DNA of 64,000 nucleotides from Planctomonas sp. JC2975 (GTDB lineage: Bacteria; Actinomycetota; Actinomycetes; Actinomycetales; Microbacteriaceae). Below the pieces are notes generated by a model. It was not told the origin of the DNA. It was given only the letters and a program-made list of their open reading frames with translations, and searched no databases. The stretch's first letter is position 1, and every line of letters begins with the position of its first letter. Position numbers and translations under genes: made by a program. Shown piece by piece: positions 45,212-53,984 of the stretch. Location: contig NZ_JABEKS010000001.1 of the NCBI RefSeq assembly GCF_012985205.1, positions 620,001 through 684,000 on the forward strand. Reading direction: 5' to 3'.

Positions 45212-45379
45212 ATGGACGCGTCGATCATCGTGCACGCTTCGTGCGCAACACCAAGCCCATGTCAAGACACGTCCGCGCAACCGGACCTGGGCTGGCTGAT
45301 CATTCCTGGACTGCTGATCGTGCTGGTCGTCGTCGGGCTGATTGTCTACTTCGGCATCAAGGGCAACCGAGGGCGGTAG
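45212..45379 (+). CDS. 55-residue single-pass membrane protein
   Basis: Short ORF MDASIIVHASC... ending FGIKGNRGR. A polar, Cys-containing N-terminus of about 27 residues is followed by a strongly hydrophobic helix (residues 29-48, LIIPGLLIVLVVVGLIVYFG) and a basic tail, so N-out/C-in is likely. No good ribosome site; GGTGAG lies 15 bases upstream. It sits between the two 76-bp repeats. Expression is not certain, but the clean helix and positive-inside tail argue for a real gene. Not a recognised family. Confidence 0.5.
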   Translation: MDASIIVHASCATPSPCQDTSAQPDLGWLIIPGLLIVLVVVGLIVYFGIKGNRGR

Positions 45380-45455
45380 GTCCAGACACCAAGCCCGCAG
45401 CGGGATCCGCTTCCGCGCCCGAACGGCATCAGCACGGCGCTGATGCGTCACTACG

Positions 45456-45531
45456 GGATCCTGCTGCGGGCGGCAGCCGACCGCGAGTCCGTCATCGCCC
45501 AATGCGAGACACGGTTGCGGATCCACCTGCG
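45456..45531 (+). repeat. 76-bp repeat, copy B
   Basis: Second copy, 92% identical to 45095-45170, in direct orientation 285 bp downstream of copy A's end. See copy A for structure. Confidence 0.8.
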
Positions 45532-45694
45532 TGCGCGCCGTTGCTCGAGTTCTGGCACGCAGCCGACCGCCGGGACTCTGCGCGTTGGGGTAGCGGTCGG
45601 AGGCGCGCACGGTCCGATGCGTGTTTGCCATTCATGTTTCCGGTCGCCCTTCTGCGGCTTTTCTGTCCGGGGCGCTGCTGAGTTGTTGATGACC

Positions 45695-45727
45695 CGTGGG
45701 CCGATGCGTTGTGCGCATCGGCCCACG
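45695..45727 (-). terminator. Terminator of the island LAL/hydrolase operon
   Basis: Perfect 14-bp stem CGTGGGCCGATGCG/CGCATCGGCCCACG with a five-base loop, 16 bases past the last hydrolase stop. Confidence 0.85.
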
Positions 45728-45743
45728 AGTCGTGGTCGGTCGT

Positions 45744-46586
45744 CTAGTAGACGCTGCGCGCCGCAGTCAGGATGACGCCTGCGACCTGGAGTGGGTGTGA
45801 GACCAGGGACAGGTGTGAGGCGTTGATCTTGGTGATGGTGGCGTGTGCTCGTGTCGCCATGGCGAGTTGGGTGGCGGCGGGGAGCACTTTGTCTGCGGTA
45901 CCGATGACTGCCCAGGAGGGGATGGTCTTCCAAGCGGGAGCGGTGGATGGCTCCCCGAGCGCGTTCAGGGTGATGGGAAGTTGTCCTGCTTCGAGTACGT
46001 TGCGCGCGGCGGCGGGCACGTCTTGGGCGAAGTCGGCGGCGAACGTGGACGGTTTCAGGTACACATCGGCGTCGTTCTGCGGGGCGCCGGGGTAGGTGTT
46101 GACGTCGAACACGGTGGTCGGGTCGGGCACGTTGAGCGCCGACGTGGATTTCCCGATGATGGTCTGCAGGCTCTCGGCCTGGTCGGGAATGAACGCGTCG
46201 ACGTAGACGAGGGCGCGCACGTTGGGTGCGGTTGTCGCGGCGTCGGTGACGACGGCTCCTCCGTAGGAGTGGCCGACCAGGACGACGGGCCCGGTGGTGC
46301 GTTGGGCAAGGAAGGAATCCAATTCGGCGCTGTCGCCGGAGAGGCTTCGCAGGTCGTTCGGCGCCACGAGGACGGGGTATCCGGCCTGTTGCAGGATGGC
46401 GGTCACCCCGGCCCAGCTGGAGGAGTCGGCCCATGCCCCGTGCACGAGCACGATGGTGGGTTTCGCGGTGCTGGCGGCCGGGGCCGCTGAGGCCATGTTC
46501 GGGGCGAGCATGAGGACGGTTGCGAGGAGAAGGGCGGCCGCTGCGGCGAGGAGTCGGCGTGTGAGGTTTGCGGTTGTGGTGACCAT
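45744..46586 (-). CDS. Secreted alpha/beta hydrolase
   Basis: 280 residues. A Sec signal peptide covers about residues 1-35 (RRLLAAAAALLLATVLMLAP then ASAAPA). The hydrolase core has the oxyanion strand VLVHGAWADSSSW, the nucleophile elbow GHSYGG and a late INASHLSLVSHP for the catalytic His. This is the EstC/SalR-like group of small esterases acting outside the cell. The ATG overlaps the TAA of the upstream hydrolase (TAATG), so coupled translation is expected. Confidence 0.88.
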   Translation of the reverse strand: MVTTTANLTRRLLAAAAALLLATVLMLAPNMASAAPAASTAKPTIVLVHGAWADSSSWAGVTAILQQAGYPVLVAPNDLRSLSGDSAELDSFLAQRTTGPVVLVGHSYGGAVVTDAATTAPNVRALVYVDAFIPDQAESLQTIIGKSTSALNVPDPTTVFDVNTYPGAPQNDADVYLKPSTFAADFAQDVPAAARNVLEAGQLPITLNALGEPSTAPAWKTIPSWAVIGTADKVLPAATQLAMATRAHATITKINASHLSLVSHPLQVAGVILTAARSVY

Positions 46587-47416
46587 TAGAGTGTCTGCTC
46601 TGCTTCCACGACCGTGTGGAACACGGTCTTGTCGATCCAGTCGATACACGCGGCGGCGATCTCTTCCCAGCCGTGGTCGATGGTGAGGGAGTGCCCGCGG
46701 TCGGCGAACTCGATGAGGTCGGTTTCCGCACTGGAGTGCCGGTACTGCTTGAGGGTGGATTTCGTGATCGCCTCAGGCACGGTGTGGTCTTTGCCGCCCA
46801 TGACCAGCAGAAGTGGACCTCGGCTGTCGTTGCTGGTGTCGACCTCGTCGGGTGAGTTCTTCGCGAAGTTCGCGCCGGCGGCCTCGAAGAGTGGCTGTCC
46901 GGGTGAGGGGATGTTCCATTTCTCCCAGAGCGTGTTCGATTCGTCTTCGTCAAGTGCGTTGCCGAAGCTGTAGCGGAACTCACGGGCGTCGAGGGAGACG
47001 GCACGGTGTTTGTTCGCGGGGTTCTTGAACACCGGCAACGTCGACTTCAACGACGACAGCGGCAGTGGCAGCACGCCCTTGATCTGGGCGGCGTCGATCG
47101 CGATCGCGGCGCTTCCGTGGTTCTCGCCGAGCAGTTTCTCGGCGATCATCCCGCCGAAGGAGTGCCCGATGATGATCGGCTCGTCCTCGAGTGCGGCCAG
47201 CTGTTGGATGCAGAAGTCGGCGACTTCCTCGATGCCGACGCCGGCCATGGCGTCCGGGTTGGATCGTGCCTGGTTGATGTCTGTTGGTTCTCCCGGCCAA
47301 AGCAGGGCTCGGGCGTCGTATCCGCGAGCGGTGAAGTAGTCGATCCATGGTTGCCAGGATGATGCGGCGAGCCAGAGCCCGTGGATGAACACCACGGACC
47401 GTTTCGTGTTTTCCAT
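46586..47416 (-). CDS. Alpha/beta hydrolase, cytosolic
   Basis: 276 residues without a signal peptide. Motifs: VVFIHGLWLAASSW (oxyanion hole), GHSFGGM (Ser nucleophile), VMGGKDHTVP (Asp) and DRGHSLTIDHGW (His). It resembles EstC-like esterases and lysophospholipase-like hydrolases. The ATG at 47414-47416 has a strong AAGGAGAGG site. It lies 100 bases downstream of the LAL regulator, and its stop overlaps the start of the exported hydrolase, giving an inside/outside enzyme pair. Confidence 0.88.
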   Translation of the reverse strand: MENTKRSVVFIHGLWLAASSWQPWIDYFTARGYDARALLWPGEPTDINQARSNPDAMAGVGIEEVADFCIQQLAALEDEPIIIGHSFGGMIAEKLLGENHGSAAIAIDAAQIKGVLPLPLSSLKSTLPVFKNPANKHRAVSLDAREFRYSFGNALDEDESNTLWEKWNIPSPGQPLFEAAGANFAKNSPDEVDTSNDSRGPLLLVMGGKDHTVPEAITKSTLKQYRHSSAETDLIEFADRGHSLTIDHGWEEIAAACIDWIDKTVFHTVVEAEQTL

Positions 47417-47516
47417 GAGGTTTCCTCTCCTTAGAAGGACACCATCAGGATCGGTCGGAGAGGTTCCGGGACGCTTGCGTCAGCCGACTCAACGGAACGC
47501 GGTGCAGTCGGATGAC

Positions 47517-50279
47517 TTATGCCGGTTGCAGACGGGCAGCAAGCTGTGCTCGGGAGGAGACCCCGAGCTTAGGGAAGATTCGGTAGAGGTGGGAGCCGAC
47601 GGTTCGGGGTGAGAGGAACAGTCGTGCACCGATCTCCCGGTTGGAAAGGCCTTGAGCGGCCAGCCGTGCGATCTGGAGCTCCTGCGCGGAGAGCGTTTCG
47701 ACTCCGGCGGCGGGCGTGTCGGTGAGGCGTTCGCCTGCCGCACGGAGCTCGTTGCGGGCTTGTTCGCTCCAGTAGTCGGCGCCGATCGAGGTCAGTGTGG
47801 CGGCCGCGGAGCGCAGCATGCCCCGGGATTCGGCGACCCGGCGTTGCCTGCGCAGCCAGGACCCGAACGCGAGCTCCAGTCGTGCCCTCGCCAGTGACCA
47901 TCGGATCGGCACGTCGGCCAATGCCTTCCGATAGACGGCCTCGGCGCGGCTGTCCGGTTCGAGGACGGCGTGGGCGTAGTCGAGGTGAACGTGCAGCGTC
48001 GGCGAGGGCGTGATTGCCGCCTCAGCGTCGAGCACCTGGATCAGGTTTCGGATGTCGTCATGTCTGCCGGAGCGCACGGCGGCTTCTGCGAGGTAGGCGA
48101 CGGCGTGGAATCGTTCTGTCGGGTGGTAGGCGATGTCGTGTTCGTCGAAGACCCGCAGAAGCAGGTCCAGCGCGTCGGAAGGACGACCGTCGGTGAGCGC
48201 GGCGAACCCTCTGGCGATCAGCACACACGCCAGGAGGTCGCTGAGCCGACGCCCGTTGGCTTCCAGCTCGGCGCGGGCTGCGATCGCTTCGGACTCTTCA
48301 TGGTTGCCGCGCAGCGCTTCGACGATCGCTTTCAGACTGTGGGTGCCGGTGTCCCAGACGGGCTGCCCGGACTCTTGGGCCAGCAGCAGTCCTTCGGCGC
48401 TGCAGGTGACGGCCTGGTCCCAGTTGCCCAGTTCGATGTGATTCAGGATCTGCATGGTGACGGCGTGCGAGAGCATCGCGAGCCGCCCTTGTTCCCTCAG
48501 CCGTGATTCGGCGCGGGAGAGGAAGTCGATGACCGCTTCCGGATCGCTGACGGCGTGGGCGGCCATTCCGTACAGTCGCAGCTGGTTCGCGTCGGTCAGG
48601 GTTTCCAGCACGACGGCGTCGTAGAGCCGTTTCGCGGTTGTCGCGCTGTGCAGCGGGTCGGCGACAGCGAGGACGGCCGTGTACCGTGGGTCGGTTTCGG
48701 CGTGGCTGAGCCGTTGTGTCACTTCGACGACGTGATGCCGGGCTCTGTCGCCGGGCTCAGCCCACCAGCACCGTAATGCGGCGCCCATCAACAGGTTCAG
48801 GGCGAGGTCGGTATCTGCGCTGGCGGCCGCGTCCGCGGCGAGTTCGGCGAGTTCGAAGATCCGGGCGCCGTCTCCGGGCACACCGTCGTTGAAGATCTCG
48901 CTGAGCCATTCCATCCGGCCGCGGTCCAAGGGCGTCAGTGGGAGGACGGATGCGGCGGACACGAGCCGGTCCACGAGGTCGGCGCGGCCGAGACTGAAGG
49001 CGTGCTCGGCGGCCAGCAGAAGCCGGCGGCCCTTCACTTGCGGGTTCTGGGTGAGTTCAGCCGATCGTTCTAGTGCTGCGATGGCGGCGGGAGCGGATCC
49101 GCGTCGCAAAGATTCCGTGTGGGCGTGCTCTAGGTCGTCGGCGATGCTGTCGTCCGGGCCGACGACCGAGTACGCACGATGCCACACCTGACGGTAAGGC
49201 TCGTCGTCGAGGACCTCGGCCAACGCGCGGTGGGCGTTCTGCACCCGGGCCGCGGGCTCGCGTTGCACGATCCCGGATCGCACCAACGGGTGCCGGAACC
49301 GGATCTGAGATTCGTCGTAACGGATCAGTCCCGCCCTCTGTGCCGGGTCCAGGACGCTGATATCCAGCGTCCTGGAGGCCAGCCGAGACGCAGCGGCGAG
49401 GATCTCGGGAGTGCGGGTCTCGGAGTCGATGGCCGCCACCAGCAAGGAGTCGCGGGTGCGGTCAGGCAGATCCTGGAGTCGGTAGACGAAGGACTGCTCC
49501 AACCGGTCGTTCAGCGGCACACCACCGGGCCTTCGGGGGCGGTCGCCGACGCGCTGCGTGGCCCACATTGCGGGGAGTTCGACCAATGCGAGCGGGATGC
49601 CGGCGGCTTCGTCGAGCACGTGCTGCCGGTCCGTGGCTGAAAGCTGCGGCCCGGTGCGGTCCAGGAGGGTGCCGGCTTGTTCCTCGTTGAGCGGGTCCGC
49701 TGCAAGGACGGTGACACCGGGCTGCTGAGGGAAGGTGGACTCTCCTGGTCGGGTCGCCAGGACGAGAGCGATCCGTTCCCGGCCGACACGTCGGGCGAGG
49801 AATCCGATGACGTCCTGGCTGGGCCGGTCCAGCCAATGCGCGTCATCGATGACCAGCAGGACCGGCCGGTTAGCGGCTTCGTCGGAGAGCGCACTGAGCG
49901 TGGCCAGGGCGATCAGGAACGGTTCGGACCCGGCTGCGTCCTCCATGCCGAACGCCGCCCGGAGAGCGGCGCGTTGACCGGCGGGAATGGTGGCGGTGCG
50001 TTCCATCACCGGCCGCAGCACGCTGTGAAGTGCCGCGTACGGCAGTTGGGCTTCCGCCTGCACACCGGAAGCGGTCAGGACCCGCCAACCGGCGCCCTCG
50101 GCGCTTTCCTGCTGCGCCTGGGCGAGCACCGCATCAAGCAGGCTCGACTTGCCGGCGCCGGCGTCACCGACCACCACAACACAGCTACCATCGCCGTGGC
50201 GGGCGCGGTCGACCGCATCCTGCAAGGTTTGTAGGTGCGGGGCGCGACCGATCAGCTGGGGGGTGTCACCGTTTCTCAC
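47517..50279 (-). CDS. LuxR-family ATPase regulator (LAL type) with intact DNA-binding domain
   Basis: 920 residues, the size of large LAL activators. The NTPase module has Walker A GDAGAGKSSLL near residue 42 and Walker B VLLVIDDAHWLD near 148. A helical TPR-like region fills the middle. The C-terminal LuxR HTH (about 860-918) is complete: LSAQELQIARLAAQGLSNRE then RTVGSHLYRIF. Such proteins act as pathway-specific activators. The GTG start is 28 bases from the stop of its HTH-less paralogue. It likely controls the operon it sits in. Confidence 0.92.
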   Translation of the reverse strand: MRNGDTPQLIGRAPHLQTLQDAVDRARHGDGSCVVVVGDAGAGKSSLLDAVLAQAQQESAEGAGWRVLTASGVQAEAQLPYAALHSVLRPVMERTATIPAGQRAALRAAFGMEDAAGSEPFLIALATLSALSDEAANRPVLLVIDDAHWLDRPSQDVIGFLARRVGRERIALVLATRPGESTFPQQPGVTVLAADPLNEEQAGTLLDRTGPQLSATDRQHVLDEAAGIPLALVELPAMWATQRVGDRPRRPGGVPLNDRLEQSFVYRLQDLPDRTRDSLLVAAIDSETRTPEILAAASRLASRTLDISVLDPAQRAGLIRYDESQIRFRHPLVRSGIVQREPAARVQNAHRALAEVLDDEPYRQVWHRAYSVVGPDDSIADDLEHAHTESLRRGSAPAAIAALERSAELTQNPQVKGRRLLLAAEHAFSLGRADLVDRLVSAASVLPLTPLDRGRMEWLSEIFNDGVPGDGARIFELAELAADAAASADTDLALNLLMGAALRCWWAEPGDRARHHVVEVTQRLSHAETDPRYTAVLAVADPLHSATTAKRLYDAVVLETLTDANQLRLYGMAAHAVSDPEAVIDFLSRAESRLREQGRLAMLSHAVTMQILNHIELGNWDQAVTCSAEGLLLAQESGQPVWDTGTHSLKAIVEALRGNHEESEAIAARAELEANGRRLSDLLACVLIARGFAALTDGRPSDALDLLLRVFDEHDIAYHPTERFHAVAYLAEAAVRSGRHDDIRNLIQVLDAEAAITPSPTLHVHLDYAHAVLEPDSRAEAVYRKALADVPIRWSLARARLELAFGSWLRRQRRVAESRGMLRSAAATLTSIGADYWSEQARNELRAAGERLTDTPAAGVETLSAQELQIARLAAQGLSNREIGARLFLSPRTVGSHLYRIFPKLGVSSRAQLAARLQPA

Positions 50280-50307
50280 GTCCGCCTTCCGTCAAGCTGA
50301 CTATGCC

Positions 50308-52875
50308 TCATTGTCCTCTGCCGGTTCCTGTCGCGGTGGTGTCGGACAGTTCCCGGATCTCACGTTCCGCGGCTTCCGCCCACGGCGCGGCGCCGATTCG
50401 GGACAACTCGTCGGCAGCGGCCAGGAGCGTGGTGCGGGCGTGGACTGTTCGACCTTGCCGGTGCAGCCATCGCCCGTGCAGGAGCTGGATGCGGGCGCGC
50501 ACCCAGGGCCAGTCGGTCAGGTCCGTGTCGGCGACGGCAGCGAAGAGGGGGGCGAGGTCCTCATCGGGAGTCAGCATGATGCGGGCGCACATCAACTGCA
50601 TGTGCAGCAGGGGTGAGGGGACCGTGTCGGCGAGGTGGGCAAGATCGTCGATGACCGGCCGGATCTCCTCGGTTCGGCCTGATCGGGTGGCCGCCTCGGC
50701 CAGGAAGATGATGCCGTCGTAGCGTTCGCGTCGGTGGTAGGTGGGGCTGGTGGGATCGAAGAGCGCACGGAGAACGTGGAAGGCGTCTTCGACGGCACCG
50801 GTGGTGAGCCACGCAATTCCCTGTGCCACCGCGACACAGGCCAGGAGATCGCTGAGCCGTTGCCGGCGCGCGTCTCCTTCGACACGGCCGGCGAGTTGGA
50901 GAGCGCCTGCGGCATCCCCGGTGATGGCACGGGATCGGGCTTCGCAGATCAGAGTGCCCGCGTTCCAGATCGGCTGCCCGGTCTCCTCCGCCAGGCGTGC
51001 ACCTTCCTCGGCTGCCTCTGCAGCGCCGGTGAGGTCTCCGAGTTCTTGCCGGATCACGACGGACATGCTCAACACGTGCGCCAACGGGCTGAGCCGTCCT
51101 TCTCGCCGCATCCGCAGGATCGCTTCGCGCAGATATCGGTTGGCGCGGGCCTCGTCTCCGACCGCGTGCGCTGCCATGCCCAGCAGTCGCAGGTCTTCCG
51201 CAGAGACAGCCTCGGTATCTGGTCTCTTTTCCAGCAGGTCGATCACGGTGCGGCACATCTGCACGGGTTCGGTGACCGCGATGGTGGCCACGTATCGGGG
51301 ATCGGCGTGCTCCACCCCCAACCTGTCGACTGCTGCCAGGACAAGGTCGCGGGAGGTGGCCCCGGTGTCAGCCCACCAGCAGCGCAACCCGGCACTGTGC
51401 AGCAGGTCCAATGCCAGATCGAGGTCTCCCGCACGCCCGGCGTTCTCGGCAAGGATGCACAGTTCGGTAACCCGTCGACTGTCGCTGGGCGCGCCTTCGC
51501 CGAGGTTCTCTTTCAACCACTCGAGCCGGGCGAGACCCAACGCGTCGAGATCGGTCCGTTCGGCGGCGGCCAACTGCCGGTGCACGAGATCGACCCGGCC
51601 GATCTCGTACGAGCACCCGGCAGCTCTCAACAGCCGGCGACCTTTGAGGCCGGATCCGGTAGTCAGCCGCGCTGCCCTCTCCAGAAACATGATCGCCACT
51701 TCCAGACCACCACGCTGGAGCGCCGCGTCAGCGCTGGCTTCCAACTCGTCCGCAAGCTGATCGTCGGGTCCGACGATCGCCAACGCGTGATGCCATCGCG
51801 CTCGGTGCACATCGCCGACGACCTCGGCGATCGCCGCGTGTGCCGCCATCCGACGGCCAGGAGGCTCCTGTTGCAGGAGGCCCGAGCGCAGCAGCGGATG
51901 CCGAAAATCGACCCGCCCGCCGACCACTGTCACCAGGCGTGCATCGATCGCCGACGAGAGTGTCCGTGTGGTCACCGGGAGATGGCGGAAGGCGCCGGCG
52001 GCCGCAAGGATCTCCTCAACCTCAACGCCGTCGTTGGTGGCGGCGATCAGCAGCACATCGCGAGCCTCGGCCGGAAGCGAGCCGACCCGGGTCGCGAACG
52101 CGGCCTCGAGACGGACGGTCAGCGGTGACTCGTCCCAGTCCTCGACCGCGGTGCCGTCCCTGACCATGCCGGGCAATTCCTCCAAAGCCAACGGGTTCCC
52201 GCGAGCCTGCTCCTGGATCGCCGCCTTCTGCGTCGGGGTGAGATCATCGGCGGATCTGGCCAGGATCGCCTCAGCTGCGGCATCGTCCACGCCGACGAGT
52301 TCCAGCGTCGGCAATACCGAGGAGAAGAGGTCGCCCCGATACCCGGTGCGCGCTCCGATCATCAGGACCACGTTGCCGCCCTTCAACCGGCGGGCGGTGG
52401 CGGCGAGCACCTGTTGAGTGGAAGGGTCGGCCCAGTGCGCATCATCGGCCACCAGAAGCACCGGCCGTGATGCGCTCACCTGGTGGAGCAGCTCGAGAAC
52501 GGCCCGCGCGATCAGATGCCGGTCCGGTTGAGTGATGCCGCCCAGCCCCAGAGCGGTGCCGAGCGCTTCTTCTTGCACGGCGTCAAGCCCGCCCAGGTGA
52601 CCGGTGATCGGAGCCAGAAGCTCTTGCAGAGTCACGAAGGGCAGCGCCTGCTCGGTCTCCACACTCGCCGAGCGCAGCACAAGATGCCCGCGAACGATTG
52701 CTTCCCGTATCACGCCCTCCAACAAGGAAGATTTCCCCACACCGGGCTCACCGACGACGGTCAGGACCCGGCCGGCTCCTGGATCGTGCTCCAGCATCTG
52801 CAGCAGTCGCCGTGCCTCCGCGTCTCGACCGATCAGTGCGACGGGAGTATCCGTGTTCACGAGGACGCCAGCCAT
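50308..52875 (-). CDS. LAL-type ATPase lacking the LuxR DNA-binding domain
   Basis: 855 residues, clearly a paralogue of the next gene: Walker A GEPGVGKSSLL, Walker B VLLVADDAHWAD and the same helical middle, ending RTTLLAAADELSRIG...EREIRELSDTTATG. It stops just where the neighbour's HTH begins, and only 28 bases separate the genes, so no HTH remnant is left. It may be a sensor that forms mixed assemblies with, or titrates, the full-length regulator. The ATG start overlaps the oxidoreductase gene by 19 bases; a GTG at 52860 (GTGA overlap) is possible. Confidence 0.9.
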   Translation of the reverse strand: MAGVLVNTDTPVALIGRDAEARRLLQMLEHDPGAGRVLTVVGEPGVGKSSLLEGVIREAIVRGHLVLRSASVETEQALPFVTLQELLAPITGHLGGLDAVQEEALGTALGLGGITQPDRHLIARAVLELLHQVSASRPVLLVADDAHWADPSTQQVLAATARRLKGGNVVLMIGARTGYRGDLFSSVLPTLELVGVDDAAAEAILARSADDLTPTQKAAIQEQARGNPLALEELPGMVRDGTAVEDWDESPLTVRLEAAFATRVGSLPAEARDVLLIAATNDGVEVEEILAAAGAFRHLPVTTRTLSSAIDARLVTVVGGRVDFRHPLLRSGLLQQEPPGRRMAAHAAIAEVVGDVHRARWHHALAIVGPDDQLADELEASADAALQRGGLEVAIMFLERAARLTTGSGLKGRRLLRAAGCSYEIGRVDLVHRQLAAAERTDLDALGLARLEWLKENLGEGAPSDSRRVTELCILAENAGRAGDLDLALDLLHSAGLRCWWADTGATSRDLVLAAVDRLGVEHADPRYVATIAVTEPVQMCRTVIDLLEKRPDTEAVSAEDLRLLGMAAHAVGDEARANRYLREAILRMRREGRLSPLAHVLSMSVVIRQELGDLTGAAEAAEEGARLAEETGQPIWNAGTLICEARSRAITGDAAGALQLAGRVEGDARRQRLSDLLACVAVAQGIAWLTTGAVEDAFHVLRALFDPTSPTYHRRERYDGIIFLAEAATRSGRTEEIRPVIDDLAHLADTVPSPLLHMQLMCARIMLTPDEDLAPLFAAVADTDLTDWPWVRARIQLLHGRWLHRQGRTVHARTTLLAAADELSRIGAAPWAEAAEREIRELSDTTATGTGRGQ

Positions 52876-53825
52876 GTTCCCGCCGTCTCGACGACCAGCA
52901 CCGTCTTGCCCGGAAGCCGGCCGTGCCGGGCACCGCTCTCATAGGCTGCGCGTCCTTCCGCGAGCGGGAACGTCGCCGCGATTGGGATACTCAGCTGTTG
53001 CGTCTTCGCCAGGTTCGCCAACTCGTCCATCTGACCCCGGTTGGCTTCCACGACGAAGAACTGGCCGCGGATGCCGTACCGGTTCAGCAGCTCGCCATCC
53101 GGTGGAGCGTTCAAACACACCAACACGCCGCCCGTTCGCACCGCAGCGTAGGTTGCTTCAGTCGGCGCGCCGTTCGCGGCGTACAGCGCCAGGTCGTAAC
53201 CATCCCCATCAGCCGTCACCGGCGTGCTCGTGTAGTCGATCACGTGCTCAGCGCCCATGAGTTGCAGGTATTCGCGGTCCTGCTCCCGTGCGACGGCGGT
53301 CACGTGCGCGCCACGCAGACGGGCCAATTGCACGGCGAAGATGCCCACCGCTCCTGCGGCACCCTGCACCAGCACTCGCTGACCTTCGAGGATTCCCCCG
53401 TGATCGACCAACGCCTGCAACGCGGTCAACGCCGCCAACGGCAACGCGGCCGCATGGATCGGATCGACCTCCAGCGGCCGCAACGCGACGTTCTCCTGCG
53501 GGACGACGGCATACTCCGCTGACGCACCATCGCGATCGAACGGGATCAGGCCGAACACCGGATCCCCGACCCTGACCGTGTCCACCTGGGGGCCCGACTC
53601 CACCACCCGGCCGGCGACCTCATGGGCCGGGATGACCGGTGTGCGCGGCTGCCCGTCCCGGAACCAGGTCGCATCCCACACCAGTTCAGTGAATGTGATC
53701 CCGGCCGCCTGCACCCGCAGCAGAACCTCTCCGGGCCCTGGCATGGGAACCGGAGCCTGTTCATAGGTGAGGACCTCTGCTTCTCCCCGGTGATGTGCGC
53801 GCAGCGCATGCATGCTCGTTTGCAT
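52857..53825 (-). CDS. NADP-dependent quinone oxidoreductase-like (zinc-free MDR) protein
   Basis: 322 residues of the medium-chain dehydrogenase/reductase superfamily. The GroES-like domain carries PVIPAHEVAGRVVESG, the Rossmann domain VLVQGAAGAVGIFAVQLA. Structural and catalytic zinc cysteines of alcohol dehydrogenases are absent, as in QOR enzymes. Reduces quinones or enals with NADPH. Its stop overlaps the start of the HTH-less LAL gene. An SDR lies upstream on the same strand, so the block holds two reductases. Confidence 0.88.
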   Translation of the reverse strand: MQTSMHALRAHHRGEAEVLTYEQAPVPMPGPGEVLLRVQAAGITFTELVWDATWFRDGQPRTPVIPAHEVAGRVVESGPQVDTVRVGDPVFGLIPFDRDGASAEYAVVPQENVALRPLEVDPIHAAALPLAALTALQALVDHGGILEGQRVLVQGAAGAVGIFAVQLARLRGAHVTAVAREQDREYLQLMGAEHVIDYTSTPVTADGDGYDLALYAANGAPTEATYAAVRTGGVLVCLNAPPDGELLNRYGIRGQFFVVEANRGQMDELANLAKTQQLSIPIAATFPLAEGRAAYESGARHGRLPGKTVLVVETAGTWLASS

Positions 53826-53984
53826 TTCTCCTGCCCTCCTGGCCGTCTCAGCGACCGAATCGATGTGCGCGCGGAAACCTCCGTCGTCACCTGCGTGTTG
53901 GTCGTTTCCTACCCCAGCACCGCCACCACGACCGTGATCGCGGAGGAGGGGTCGTGTGCAGGTCGCGCGCGGATCATGACCTGC

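Noticed and set aside
45095-45531. Integron attC-like site suggested by GCCCAAC
   Set aside because: The partner GTTRRRY is lacking and the second copy has changed to GCCCAAT; no integron integrase is present.
45131-45631. 166-codon minus-strand frame across the repeats
   Set aside because: Composition is not protein-like, it overlaps the membrane mini-gene and both 76-bp repeats, and the changes between the repeats fall at all codon positions.
50280-50307. Separate HTH remnant between the two LAL genes
   Set aside because: Only 28 bases are present, too few for any HTH.
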